NCBI GenBank assembly: GCA_035301265.1 | Contig: DATGUP010000012.1 | Span: 1-64,000, forward strand | Origin: DATGUP01 sp035301265 | GTDB lineage: Bacteria; Bacillota; Bacilli; Bacillales; Amphibacillaceae | DNA: 64,000 nt | Direction of reading: 5' to 3' | Shown: positions 33,655-42,330 of the stretch, one piece after another | Position numbering within the stretch: the first letter of the stretch is position 1 | Layout: the number at the start of each line of letters is the position of its first letter | The notes under the pieces: model-generated | Databases searched by the model: none | Told to the model about the DNA's origin: nothing | What the model saw: the letters and a program-made list of their open reading frames with translations, nothing else | Program-made: the position numbers and the translations under genes

Positions 33655-33686
33655 AAAAACAGGCGGCGTGTAAAGCCACCTGTTTT
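33655..33686 (-). terminator. tuf terminator
   Basis: On the minus strand AACAGGTGGC pairs with GCCGCCTGTT (one G-U pair) around a 7-base loop, followed by TTTTTAT. It lies 20 bases after the tuf stop and separates the str operon from the S10 operon. Confidence 0.9.
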
Positions 33687-33705
33687 TTTAGCATTATATT
33701 CTTCT

Positions 33706-34896
33706 TTACTCGACAATCGATGTGACAACGCCTGATCCAACAGTGCGTCCACCTTCCCGGATGGAGAAGCGTGTACCGTCTTCAATGGCGATCGGTGAAA
33801 TCAATTCAACCGTCATTTCGACGTTGTCGCCAGGCATAACCATTTCGACGCCTTCAGGCAACTCAATAACCCCTGTTACGTCGGTTGTACGGAAGTAGAA
33901 TTGTGGACGGTAGTTTTCAAAAAATGGTGTGTGTCGGCCACCTTCTTCTTTTGATAGCACATAAACTTCAGCTTTAAATTTCGTATGCGGTGTAATAGAA
34001 GCTGGTTTGGCCAACACTTGTCCACGTTTGACCTCTTCACGATCAATCCCGCGGAGAAGGGCACCGATGTTGTCACCTGCTTCAGCATAATCAAGCAGCT
34101 TGCGGAACATTTCCACACCGGTAACTGTTGTTTTCTTCGCTTCATCGGCGAGTCCTATGATTTCTACTTCATCGCCAACTTTAACCTGTCCGCGTTCGAC
34201 ACGTCCGGTTGCAACTGTTCCCCGTCCGGTGATGGAGAATACGTCTTCAACAGGCATCATGAATGGCTTATCGGTATCGCGTTCTGGCGTTGGGATATAT
34301 TCGTCAACAGCTTCCATAAGCTCAACGATCTTCTCTTCGTATTCTTCTTCACCTTCAAGAGCTTTCAATGCGGAACCGCTGATAACCGGTACATCATCGC
34401 CAGGGAATTCATATTCTGAAAGCAGATCGCGAACTTCCATTTCAACGAGTTCCAGCAATTCTTCGTCATCGACCATATCCATTTTGTTCAAGAAGACAAC
34501 GATGGCCGGTACCCCGACGTTACGGGAGAGCAAAATGTGTTCACGAGTTTGTGGCATCGGGCCATCAGCAGCGGATACAACGAGAATAGCACCGTCCATT
34601 TGCGCTGCACCAGTAATCATATTTTTAACATAGTCAGCGTGTCCTGGGCAGTCAACGTGTGCATAGTGGCGATTATCTGTTTCATATTCAACGTGGGATG
34701 TTGCAATCGTGATGCCACGTTCTTTTTCTTCTGGTGCTCCGTCGATTTGATCGTAAGCCATTGCTGAGCCTTTACCGGATTTCTTGTGCATAACTGTTGT
34801 GATCGCAGCTGTCAGCGTTGTTTTACCATGGTCAACGTGTCCGATTGTACCAATGTTAACGTGCGCTTTGGAGCGATCAAATTTTTCTTTTGCCAT
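33706..34896 (-). CDS. tuf: Elongation factor Tu
   Basis: 396 residues. GTPase motifs GHVDHGKT (19-26), DCPGHADYVKNM and NKMDMVDDEE; domains 2 and 3 are complete to the terminal GVVTSIVE. The kirromycin/pulvomycin regions look normal. It delivers aminoacyl-tRNA to the ribosome. AAAGGAGG precedes the ATG. The 115-base gap to fusA is AT-rich and begins with a weak GGTGAA/TTCACC stem across the fusA stop. I found no good promoter in it. Confidence 0.99.
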   Translation of the reverse strand: MAKEKFDRSKAHVNIGTIGHVDHGKTTLTAAITTVMHKKSGKGSAMAYDQIDGAPEEKERGITIATSHVEYETDNRHYAHVDCPGHADYVKNMITGAAQMDGAILVVSAADGPMPQTREHILLSRNVGVPAIVVFLNKMDMVDDEELLELVEMEVRDLLSEYEFPGDDVPVISGSALKALEGEEEYEEKIVELMEAVDEYIPTPERDTDKPFMMPVEDVFSITGRGTVATGRVERGQVKVGDEVEIIGLADEAKKTTVTGVEMFRKLLDYAEAGDNIGALLRGIDREEVKRGQVLAKPASITPHTKFKAEVYVLSKEEGGRHTPFFENYRPQFYFRTTDVTGVIELPEGVEMVMPGDNVEMTVELISPIAIEDGTRFSIREGGRTVGSGVVTSIVE

Positions 34897-35011
34897 TTCA
34901 AAGTTCCTCCTTTAAGTAAATAAAAGTCAATAAGTTTTATTGTTTATAAAGAACCAAATAATTAGAGTTGGCCTTTATTAAATTTATACTTTAGAATGGT
35001 GAAAAAATCAA

Positions 35012-37090
35012 TTATTCACCAACATTTTTCTTGATGATTTCATCGGCAATGTTTTTCGGCACTTCTTCATAGTGGTCAAAGTACATCGTATATGTTCCAC
35101 GCCCTTGCGTGTTCGAACGCAGCGCTGTTGCATAGCCGAACATTTCCGAGAGCGGAACAAATGCATTGACGACTTGTGCCGAACCACGCGATTCCATGCC
35201 TTCCACGCGTCCACGGCGCGATGTTACATCACCCATGATATCTCCCATATACTCTTCTGGAACGATGATTTCAACTTTCATCATCGGTTCGAGCAAAACG
35301 GGATCGCATTTGTCCTTAGCTGCTCGAAGTGCCATGGATCCGGCAATTTTAAATGCCATTTCGTTTGAATCCACTTCATGGTAGCTACCATCATATAGCG
35401 TAGCTTTGATGTCGATCAAAGGATAACCGGCTAAAACTCCGGATTCCATCGCCTCTTTAATCCCTTCCTCGACAGAAGGTACGTATTCACGCGGCACGAC
35501 ACCACCAACGATTTTGTTTTCGAATTCAAATCCGGCACCTTCTTCGTTTGGTTCAAATTTGATCCAAACGTGTCCGTATTGTCCACGTCCACCTGACTGA
35601 CGAATGAATTTGCCTTCAACTTCCGCAGAAGAACGGAATGTTTCACGGTAGGCAACTTGCGGCGCACCGACATTAGCTTCCACTTTAAATTCGCGCAGCA
35701 GGCGGTCTTTGATAACGTCTAAGTGCAATTCTCCCATACCAGAAATAATCGTTTGGCCTGTTTCTGCATCCGTTTCGGCTTTGAATGTTGGATCCTCTTC
35801 TGCCAGCTTGCCCAACGCAAGCGACATTTTGTCTTGGTCGGCTTTCGTTTTTGGTTCAATAGCTACAGAGATAACCGGTTCTGGAAATTCCATTGACTCT
35901 AGAATGACCAAATTGTTTTCATCACACAATGTATCACCGGTACTCGTATCTTTCAACCCAACAGCCGCTGCAATGTCGCCTGAGTAGATCGTAGAAATTT
36001 CTTCACGGTGGTTAGCATGCATCTGCAGTATACGTCCCACTCGCTCGCGCTTATTTTTAGTTGAATTGCTGACGTAGGAACCGGCATTCAATGTCCCGGA
36101 ATAGACCCGGAAAAAGGTAAGCTTACCTACATACGGATCTGTCATAACTTTAAAAGCAAGCGCTGAAAATGGCGCATTATCATCAGATGGGCGTGTCACC
36201 TCTTCTTCTGTCTTCGGTACAACACCTTCGATCGGTGGTACGTCTGTTGGAGCAGGGAGGTAATTGATGACACCGTCTAGAAGCAATTGAACCCCTTTGT
36301 TTTTAAAAGCCGAACCGCAAAATACTGGATAAAATTCAACGTCCAATGTAGCTTGGCGAATCGCTTGAACTAATTCATCATTAGTGATCTCTTCGCCTTC
36401 CAAATACTTCATCATTAAATCTTCATCCAGCTCTGCTGCGGCCTCGACTAATTCCGCTCGCAGCTCCTCTGCTTGTTCTCGGTATTCTTCAGGGATTTCA
36501 CGGGCTTCCGATTTTGTGCCCAAATCATCTAAATAGTAGTGTGCCTCCATCGTAATCAAATCGATGATGCCTTCAAAATCATCTTCGGCACCGATTGGCA
36601 ACTGAACAGGATGTGCGTTAGCACCGAGGCGATCTTTAAGCGTGCTCGTTGCATATAGAAAATCCGCACCGACTTTATCCATCTTGTTGACGAACACGAT
36701 GCGCGGAACACCGTATGTTGTCGCTTGACGCCATACAGTTTCCGTCTGCGGCTCGACACCGGACTGCGCGTCGATAACCGTCACAGCACCGTCAAGCACC
36801 CTGAGGGAACGCTCCACTTCAACGGTGAAGTCAACGTGCCCCGGCGTGTCGATAATGTTTATCCGGTGATTCTTCCACTGCGCAGTTGTAGCAGCTGATG
36901 TGATGGTGATCCCGCGCTCCTGTTCCTGGGCCATCCAGTCCATTTGCGAGGCACCTTCGTGTGTTTCTCCGATTTTATGAATACGTCCTGTATAGAAAAG
37001 AATACGCTCGGTCGTTGTCGTTTTACCAGCATCAATGTGCGCCATGATGCCAATGTTGCGTGTCTTTTCCAAGGAGAACTCTCTTGCCAT
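35012..37090 (-). CDS. fusA: Elongation factor G
   Basis: 692 residues, five-domain translocase. G1 AHIDAGKTTTTE (17-28), G3 DTPGHVDF, G4 NKMDK, and a C-terminal domain with RRGRVEGMESRGSAQVV and the domain IV tip GGRGQYGHV. Full length for bacterial EF-G. It lies between rpsG and tuf in the classic str order. Confidence 0.99.
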   Translation of the reverse strand: MAREFSLEKTRNIGIMAHIDAGKTTTTERILFYTGRIHKIGETHEGASQMDWMAQEQERGITITSAATTAQWKNHRINIIDTPGHVDFTVEVERSLRVLDGAVTVIDAQSGVEPQTETVWRQATTYGVPRIVFVNKMDKVGADFLYATSTLKDRLGANAHPVQLPIGAEDDFEGIIDLITMEAHYYLDDLGTKSEAREIPEEYREQAEELRAELVEAAAELDEDLMMKYLEGEEITNDELVQAIRQATLDVEFYPVFCGSAFKNKGVQLLLDGVINYLPAPTDVPPIEGVVPKTEEEVTRPSDDNAPFSALAFKVMTDPYVGKLTFFRVYSGTLNAGSYVSNSTKNKRERVGRILQMHANHREEISTIYSGDIAAAVGLKDTSTGDTLCDENNLVILESMEFPEPVISVAIEPKTKADQDKMSLALGKLAEEDPTFKAETDAETGQTIISGMGELHLDVIKDRLLREFKVEANVGAPQVAYRETFRSSAEVEGKFIRQSGGRGQYGHVWIKFEPNEEGAGFEFENKIVGGVVPREYVPSVEEGIKEAMESGVLAGYPLIDIKATLYDGSYHEVDSNEMAFKIAGSMALRAAKDKCDPVLLEPMMKVEIIVPEEYMGDIMGDVTSRRGRVEGMESRGSAQVVNAFVPLSEMFGYATALRSNTQGRGTYTMYFDHYEEVPKNIADEIIKKNVGE

Positions 37091-37124
37091 GTATTCTTCT
37101 CCTTTCTATCAACCTTTTTGTAAA

Positions 37125-37595
37125 TTACCAACGATAGTGGGCGAACGCTTTGTTTGCCTCGGCCATCTTGTGCAAGTCCTCGCGTTTTCTTACCGCAGCT
37201 CCCGTGTTGTTAGCAGCATCGAGAATTTCATTGGCTAAGCGTTCTTCCATCGTTTTCTCGCCGCGCAGACGTGCGTAATTAACGATAAAGCGCAAGCCTA
37301 ATGCTTGTCGGCGATCAGGGTGAACTTCAATAGGTACTTGATAGTTCGCACCACCGACACGACGTGCGCGGACTTCCAGAACTGGCATGACGTTTTTCAT
37401 AGCCTGTTCAAATACATCCATTGGATTTTGGCCGCTGCGTTCACCTACGAGTTCGAACGCTTTGTAAAGAATTTTTTGCGCTTTTCCGCGTTTTCCATCG
37501 ATCATAATCTGGTTAATCAAACGCGTAACAAGTTTTGAATTATACAGAGGATCCGGCATGACATCCCGTTTAGGTACTGGCCCTTTACGTGGCAT
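37125..37595 (-). CDS. rpsG: 30S ribosomal protein S7
   Basis: 156 residues (uS7), MPRKGPVPKRDVMPDPLYNS start and the AHYRW end. GGAGGGG precedes the ATG at 37595, aligning with B. subtilis S7. It nucleates assembly of the 30S head. Confidence 0.98.
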   Translation of the reverse strand: MPRKGPVPKRDVMPDPLYNSKLVTRLINQIMIDGKRGKAQKILYKAFELVGERSGQNPMDVFEQAMKNVMPVLEVRARRVGGANYQVPIEVHPDRRQALGLRFIVNYARLRGEKTMEERLANEILDAANNTGAAVRKREDLHKMAEANKAFAHYRW

Positions 37596-37631
37596 ATCTT
37601 CCCCTCCTTTCCTCATTTCTATGATGTTGGT

Positions 37632-38045
37632 TTATTTTTTCGGTTTTTTCGCACCGTATTTAGAACGGCCTTGTTGACGACCTTCAACACCTGCGGTATC
37701 GAGTGCGCCACGTACAATGTGGTAACGAACACCCGGCAAGTCTTTCACACGGCCTCCGCGAATCAAAACGACACTGTGCTCTTGGAGGTTATGGCCGATA
37801 CCCGGAATATACGCCGTCACTTCCATATTATTCGATAGACGGACACGGGCGTATTTGCGCAATGCCGAGTTCGGCTTTTTCGGTGTCAAAGTTCCAACAC
37901 GTGTACATACCCCGCGTTTTTGTGGTGAATTCAAGTTTGTAAAACGCTTTTTAAAGCTGTTGTAGCCTTTGTTCAATGCTGGGGAATCGTACTTTTTTGG
38001 TTTGCGAACACGGCCTTTTCGCACTAGTTGGTTTATTGTAGGCAT
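37632..38045 (-). CDS. rpsL: 30S ribosomal protein S12
   Basis: 137 residues (uS12). Streptomycin-determining residues are the sensitive type: lysines in TPKKPNSALRK and RGGRVKDLPGVRYH. GAAAGGAGG precedes the ATG. It follows rplGB after 144 bases that can fold into a long-range stem. Confidence 0.98.
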   Translation of the reverse strand: MPTINQLVRKGRVRKPKKYDSPALNKGYNSFKKRFTNLNSPQKRGVCTRVGTLTPKKPNSALRKYARVRLSNNMEVTAYIPGIGHNLQEHSVVLIRGGRVKDLPGVRYHIVRGALDTAGVEGRQQGRSKYGAKKPKK

Positions 38046-38126
38046 TAAAACTTCCTCCTTTCCTATTTATAAACTTACGACTCGAAAATCGGTGTAGCGA
38101 GCTATCATTGGCTCTTTTGTAATCCC

Positions 38127-38179
38127 ACACATCCAGGTGGTTCATTTTTGGACAAAAACAAAAGCTTTTATGGATGTGT
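38127..38179 (-). promoter_or_regulatory. Inverted repeat in the rplGB-rpsL gap
   Basis: ACACATCC (38127-38134) and GGATGTGT (38172-38179) form a perfect 8-bp stem with a 37-base loop containing A-rich and U-rich runs. It lies about 80-135 bases before rpsL. It has no U-tract and is not a terminator. It may set the expression ratio between the L7Ae-like gene and rpsL, which is inferred. Confidence 0.45.
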
Positions 38180-38189
38180 TCCACAAAAA

Positions 38190-38444
38190 CTATAGCTGCT
38201 TAATAGCTACGGTCGATGCGCCAACATCGATACCGCAAGCGGCACCCAATTTCCTTTTCGAATCAACGTATTGATAAGGGATATCCAGCTCGTCAGCTAA
38301 TTCAATGACTTGCTCAATGATATATGAGTCTGCATCTTTAGCGACAATCACTTCGCTTGCTTCGCCATTTTTCATAGCTTTGAGCGTTTGTTTTAGCCCG
38401 ATAACAATTCGCGATTGAGCCTGTGTTACTTTTTCATAAGACAT
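38190..38444 (-). CDS. rplGB: L7Ae-family K-turn-binding protein YbxF
   Basis: 84 residues, L7Ae/L30e/S12e fold. The core VIVAKDADSYIIEQVIELAD, then DIPYQYVDSKRKLGAACGIDVGAS, is typical of the Bacillus YbxF/YlxQ group, which binds kink-turn RNA. GGAGG precedes the ATG at 38444. It is first in the str operon, as in B. subtilis. Confidence 0.95.
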   Translation of the reverse strand: MSYEKVTQAQSRIVIGLKQTLKAMKNGEASEVIVAKDADSYIIEQVIELADELDIPYQYVDSKRKLGAACGIDVGASTVAIKQL

Positions 38445-38479
38445 TTTCAAATCCTCCAAAGCAACAAATGGGAAATTAT

Positions 38480-38553
38480 CGGGAGCACCTTGAATATATT
38501 ATCATTTTCGTTTTTATCTGTCAATACAAACTTGATTAGCATCCGTGCTCCCG
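38480..38553. repeat. 9-bp inverted repeat flanking the str-operon promoter
   Basis: CGGGAGCAC (38480-38488) and GTGCTCCCG (38545-38553) are perfect inverted copies. The 56 bases between them contain the whole -35/-10 region. The downstream copy coincides with the predicted start of transcription. Confidence 0.7.
38496..38524 (-). promoter_or_regulatory. str-operon promoter (sigma-A)
   Basis: Perfect TTGACA (38519-38524), a 17-base spacer and TAATAT (38496-38501) on the minus strand, about 50 bases before rplGB. No clear terminator follows rpoC (the stop is at 38586), so readthrough from rpoBC may add to it. Confidence 0.85.
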
Positions 38554-38585
38554 AAAATGTTGGCTCGCGTAAGAATCAACTTCGT

Positions 38586-41500
38586 TTACTGGATCGTTTC
38601 TGTTTCTTCGGTTACTTGGGCATCTTCTACTTTATCTTCTGCTTCGATCGGAGGCACTTGTATTTTTCTATATCGCTGCATACCTGTTCCTGCTGGAACA
38701 AGCTTTCCAATAATGACGTTTTCTTTTAAGCCGAGTAGTTCGTCGCGTTTTCCTTTTATAGCTGCATCGGTCAAGACGCGCGTTGTTTCTTGGAAGGATG
38801 CAGCGGAAAGGAACGAATCCGTTTCAAGAGATGCCTTCGTAATCCCGAGCAAGACCGGTTTTCCAACTGCCGGCTGACCACCTTCGCGCAACGCCGTTTT
38901 ATTAGCCTCTTTGAACTGGTGTATTTCAAGGAGTGATCCAGGTAAAACGTTTGTATCGCCCGCATCCACAACGCGGATTTTTCGGAGCATTTGCCGCACC
39001 ATAACTTCTACGTGTTTATCGTCAATTTCCACACCTTGCATCCTGTATACGCGTTGTACTTCACGCAGAAGGTAAGCTTGCACACCTTCTACACCTTGGA
39101 CGCGCAACAGGTTTTTCGGATCGATGGAACCTTCAGTCAGCGCCTGTCCGGCAATCACTTCATCGCCGATGGACACCTTCATTCTAGCATTGTATGGCAC
39201 GGTGTATACGCGCTGTTCGACATCGCCCTGGATGACGATTTCATGTTTATCCTTGGCGTCTCTGATCTCCTCAACAATCCCGTTTATTTCGCTAATAACG
39301 GCTTCTCCTTTTGGATTACGCGCTTCGAATAACTCCTGAATACGCGGCAAACCTTGTGTAATATCATCGCCAGCTACACCACCGGTATGGAACGTTCTCA
39401 TCGTCAACTGCGTTCCTGGTTCACCGATGGATTGAGCAGCGATAATACCAACCGCTTCGCCTACTTCAACTTCTTCACCTGTAGCAAGGTTCCGGCCGTA
39501 GCACTTCTGGCATACACCATGTTTTGTATTGCACTTGAAGACAGAGCGGATGGTCACTTCTTCAATACCTGCTTCCACAATCTGTTTAGCCTGGTCTTCT
39601 GTTATGATTTCATTGGCAGTGACGATGACTTCGCCGGTTTCAGGATGTGTGATTTCATCAAATGCCGTTCGGCCGACTATTCGATCAAACAGCGGTTCGA
39701 TTAATTCGGAACCATCTTGCAATGCTGTGATTTTCATACCGCGGTCAGTACCACAGTCTGTTTCGCGTACGATGACATCTTGAGCGACATCGACGAGCCG
39801 ACGTGTCAAATAGCCAGAGTCAGCTGTTTTGAGCGCTGTATCCGCCAATCCTTTACGTGCACCATGCGTGGAAATAAAGTACTCTAGCACCGTCAATCCT
39901 TCACGAAAGCTCGACTTAATTGGCAATTCGATAATCCGTCCGGACGGATTCGCCATGAGTCCGCGCATTCCTGCTAGTTGCGTAAAGTTGGACGGGTTAC
40001 CTCTTGCGCCCGAGTCGCTCATCATAAAGATCGGGTTGAGTTTATCGAGCGAATCCATTAACTTATCTTGAATCATATCTTTTGCTTCGGACCAAATCGC
40101 AATAACCCGATCATAACGCTCATCTTCTGTGATCAACCCGCGGCGAAACTGTTTTAATACATTGTTTACCTTATTCTGGGCTTCTTCGAGAATCGTTTCC
40201 TTCTCAGGAAGAACGATGATGTCCGATAAACCGATTGTCATACCGGCTTTGGTGGAGTATCCGAACCCGAGATCTTTCATACGATCGAGCATTCTCGATG
40301 TTTCGCTAATTTTGAACCGCTTGAAGATCTCCGCGATGATATCGCCTAAAATCCCTTTCTTGAATGGCGGAACTAAGTCGCGTTTTTCCAGTTCTTCCTT
40401 AACATTTGTATCACTGTCAACGAAATACTTCTCTGGCGTCCGTTCTTCTAAATTCGTTTTTGTGGGCTCATTGATATACGGGAACGATTCAGGCAACATC
40501 TCGTTGAAAATGAGCTTGCCCACAGTAGTTAGAAGCAGTTTGTTGTTCTGCTCGTTTGTAAATGTCTGATTGTTTAAGCTGCCGGCATAGACAGCAATCC
40601 TCGAATGCAAATGAACATAGCCATTGCGATAGGCAAGCAGAGCTTCGTTGGCGTCTTTGAACACTTTCCCTTCGCCGATGGCTCCTTTGCGTTCTATCGT
40701 TAAATAATAGTTTCCAAGCACCATATCCTGCGATGGTGTGACGACCGGTTTACCGTCTTTCGGGTTCAAGATGTTCTGCGCAGCAAGCATTAAAATGCGC
40801 GCCTCTGCTTGGGCTTCTGCTGAGAGCGGTACGTGAACAGCCATCTGGTCCCCGTCAAAGTCAGCGTTATAAGCTGTGCATACGAGCGGGTGCAATCGGA
40901 TGGCGCGCCCCTCTACAAGCGTTGCCTCGAAAGCCTGTATACCAAGGCGGTGCAATGTCGGCGCCCGGTTCAACAGAACAGGGTGTTCCTTGATCACTTC
41001 CTCAAGTACATCCCACACTTCTGGGTGAACACGTTCAATTTTTCGTTTAGCCGATTTGATATTATGAGCGATTCCTTTTGCTACTAACTCTTTCATGATG
41101 AACGGCTTGAAGAGTTCCAATGCCATTTCTTTCGGCAAGCCGCACTGATACATTTTCAAATGCGGTCCGACGACGATCACCGAACGACCTGAGTAATCGA
41201 CGCGCTTGCCGAGTAAGTTTTGGCGGAAACGCCCTTGCTTTCCTTTTAGCATGTGCGACAGCGATTTTAACGGACGGTTACCCGGGCCTGTCACAGGACG
41301 GCCACGACGACCATTATCAATCAAGGCATCGACCGCTTCTTGGAGCATCCGTTTTTCATTTTGCACGATAATGCTCGGAGCTCCAAGATCGAGCAACCGT
41401 TTCAGACGGTTGTTGCGGTTGATGACACGGCGGTACAAGTCGTTTAAATCCGATGTGGCAAAACGCCCGCCATCCAACTGTACCATCGGCCGTATTTCCG

Positions 41501-42206
41501 GTGGTATGACAGGAAGGACATCAAGGACCATCCACGACGGATCGTTTCCGGAGTGGCGAAACGCTTCTAAGACTTCTAGACGCTTGATCGCTCTCGTTCT
41601 ACGCTGGCCTTGAGCTGTTTTTAATTCCTCTCGCAACGCCTCGACTTCTTTATCCAAATCGATGTCTTGCAGAAGTTTGCGAATAGCTTCAGCGCCCATT
41701 TGTGCTTTGAATGATTTACCGTATTTGTCGTAATACGAACGGTACTCTTTTTCCGACAGCAACTGTTTTTTCTCCAAAGGCGTATCGCCCGGCTCAGTGA
41801 CAATATAGGCAGCGAAGTAGATGACTTCCTCCAACGCCCGCGGCGACATATCCAATATGAGTCCCATCCGGCTTGGAATACCTTTAAAATACCAAATATG
41901 TGAAACAGGAGCAGCTAGTTCAATATGGCCCATCCGCTCACGGCGGACCTTAGCCTTGGTCACCTCAACACCGCAACGGTCGCAGACAACGCCTTTGTAT
42001 CTGACGCGCTTATATTTTCCACAATGGCATTCCCAGTCTTTTGTCGGTCCGAAAATCCGCTCGCAAAACAAACCATCTTTCTCCGGTTTTAAGGTGCGAT
42101 AGTTGATCGTTTCTGGTTTTTTCACCTCGCCATACGACCAAGAGCGAATTTTTTCTGATGAAGCCAAACCAATTCTCATGTACTCAAAGTTATTAACATC
42201 CAGCAA
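38586..42206 (-). CDS. rpoC: RNA polymerase beta-prime subunit
   Basis: 1206 residues. Zinc ribbon Cys60, Cys62, Cys75 and Cys78 (WECHCGKYKR...CDRC); catalytic NADFDGDQM near 450; a second zinc site near the C-terminal half (FKCNTKHGVCQKCYG); bridge-helix and trigger-loop segments around IPIKSSFREGLTVLEYF and GEPGTQLTMRTFHTGG. The start is TTG (MLDVNNFEYM) with GGGAGG seven bases upstream. It is 124 bases from rpoB with a strong hairpin between them. Confidence 0.99.
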   Translation of the reverse strand: MLDVNNFEYMRIGLASSEKIRSWSYGEVKKPETINYRTLKPEKDGLFCERIFGPTKDWECHCGKYKRVRYKGVVCDRCGVEVTKAKVRRERMGHIELAAPVSHIWYFKGIPSRMGLILDMSPRALEEVIYFAAYIVTEPGDTPLEKKQLLSEKEYRSYYDKYGKSFKAQMGAEAIRKLLQDIDLDKEVEALREELKTAQGQRRTRAIKRLEVLEAFRHSGNDPSWMVLDVLPVIPPEIRPMVQLDGGRFATSDLNDLYRRVINRNNRLKRLLDLGAPSIIVQNEKRMLQEAVDALIDNGRRGRPVTGPGNRPLKSLSHMLKGKQGRFRQNLLGKRVDYSGRSVIVVGPHLKMYQCGLPKEMALELFKPFIMKELVAKGIAHNIKSAKRKIERVHPEVWDVLEEVIKEHPVLLNRAPTLHRLGIQAFEATLVEGRAIRLHPLVCTAYNADFDGDQMAVHVPLSAEAQAEARILMLAAQNILNPKDGKPVVTPSQDMVLGNYYLTIERKGAIGEGKVFKDANEALLAYRNGYVHLHSRIAVYAGSLNNQTFTNEQNNKLLLTTVGKLIFNEMLPESFPYINEPTKTNLEERTPEKYFVDSDTNVKEELEKRDLVPPFKKGILGDIIAEIFKRFKISETSRMLDRMKDLGFGYSTKAGMTIGLSDIIVLPEKETILEEAQNKVNNVLKQFRRGLITEDERYDRVIAIWSEAKDMIQDKLMDSLDKLNPIFMMSDSGARGNPSNFTQLAGMRGLMANPSGRIIELPIKSSFREGLTVLEYFISTHGARKGLADTALKTADSGYLTRRLVDVAQDVIVRETDCGTDRGMKITALQDGSELIEPLFDRIVGRTAFDEITHPETGEVIVTANEIITEDQAKQIVEAGIEEVTIRSVFKCNTKHGVCQKCYGRNLATGEEVEVGEAVGIIAAQSIGEPGTQLTMRTFHTGGVAGDDITQGLPRIQELFEARNPKGEAVISEINGIVEEIRDAKDKHEIVIQGDVEQRVYTVPYNARMKVSIGDEVIAGQALTEGSIDPKNLLRVQGVEGVQAYLLREVQRVYRMQGVEIDDKHVEVMVRQMLRKIRVVDAGDTNVLPGSLLEIHQFKEANKTALREGGQPAVGKPVLLGITKASLETDSFLSAASFQETTRVLTDAAIKGKRDELLGLKENVIIGKLVPAGTGMQRYRKIQVPPIEAEDKVEDAQVTEETETIQ

Positions 42207-42275
42207 GGGTCTACCTCCCTTTTAATGTCCGTTATTGCACTTGTACCATCCGGATTCAACCGAAATGAAAGCATC

Positions 42276-42302
42276 GGAGCTGCCGGGTTATACGGCAGCC
42301 CC
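42276..42302 (-). other. Stable hairpin between rpoB and rpoC
   Basis: GGAGCTGCCG (42276-42285) and CGGCAGCCCC (42293-42302) form a 10-bp GC-rich stem with one mismatch and a 7-base loop, in the rpoB-rpoC gap. On the coding (minus) strand no U-tract follows. On the plus strand the stem is followed by CTTTTA. It may be an mRNA processing or stability element. Confidence 0.6.
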
Positions 42303-42330
42303 TTTTAAGCAATCCTCTTTGGAGCATGCC

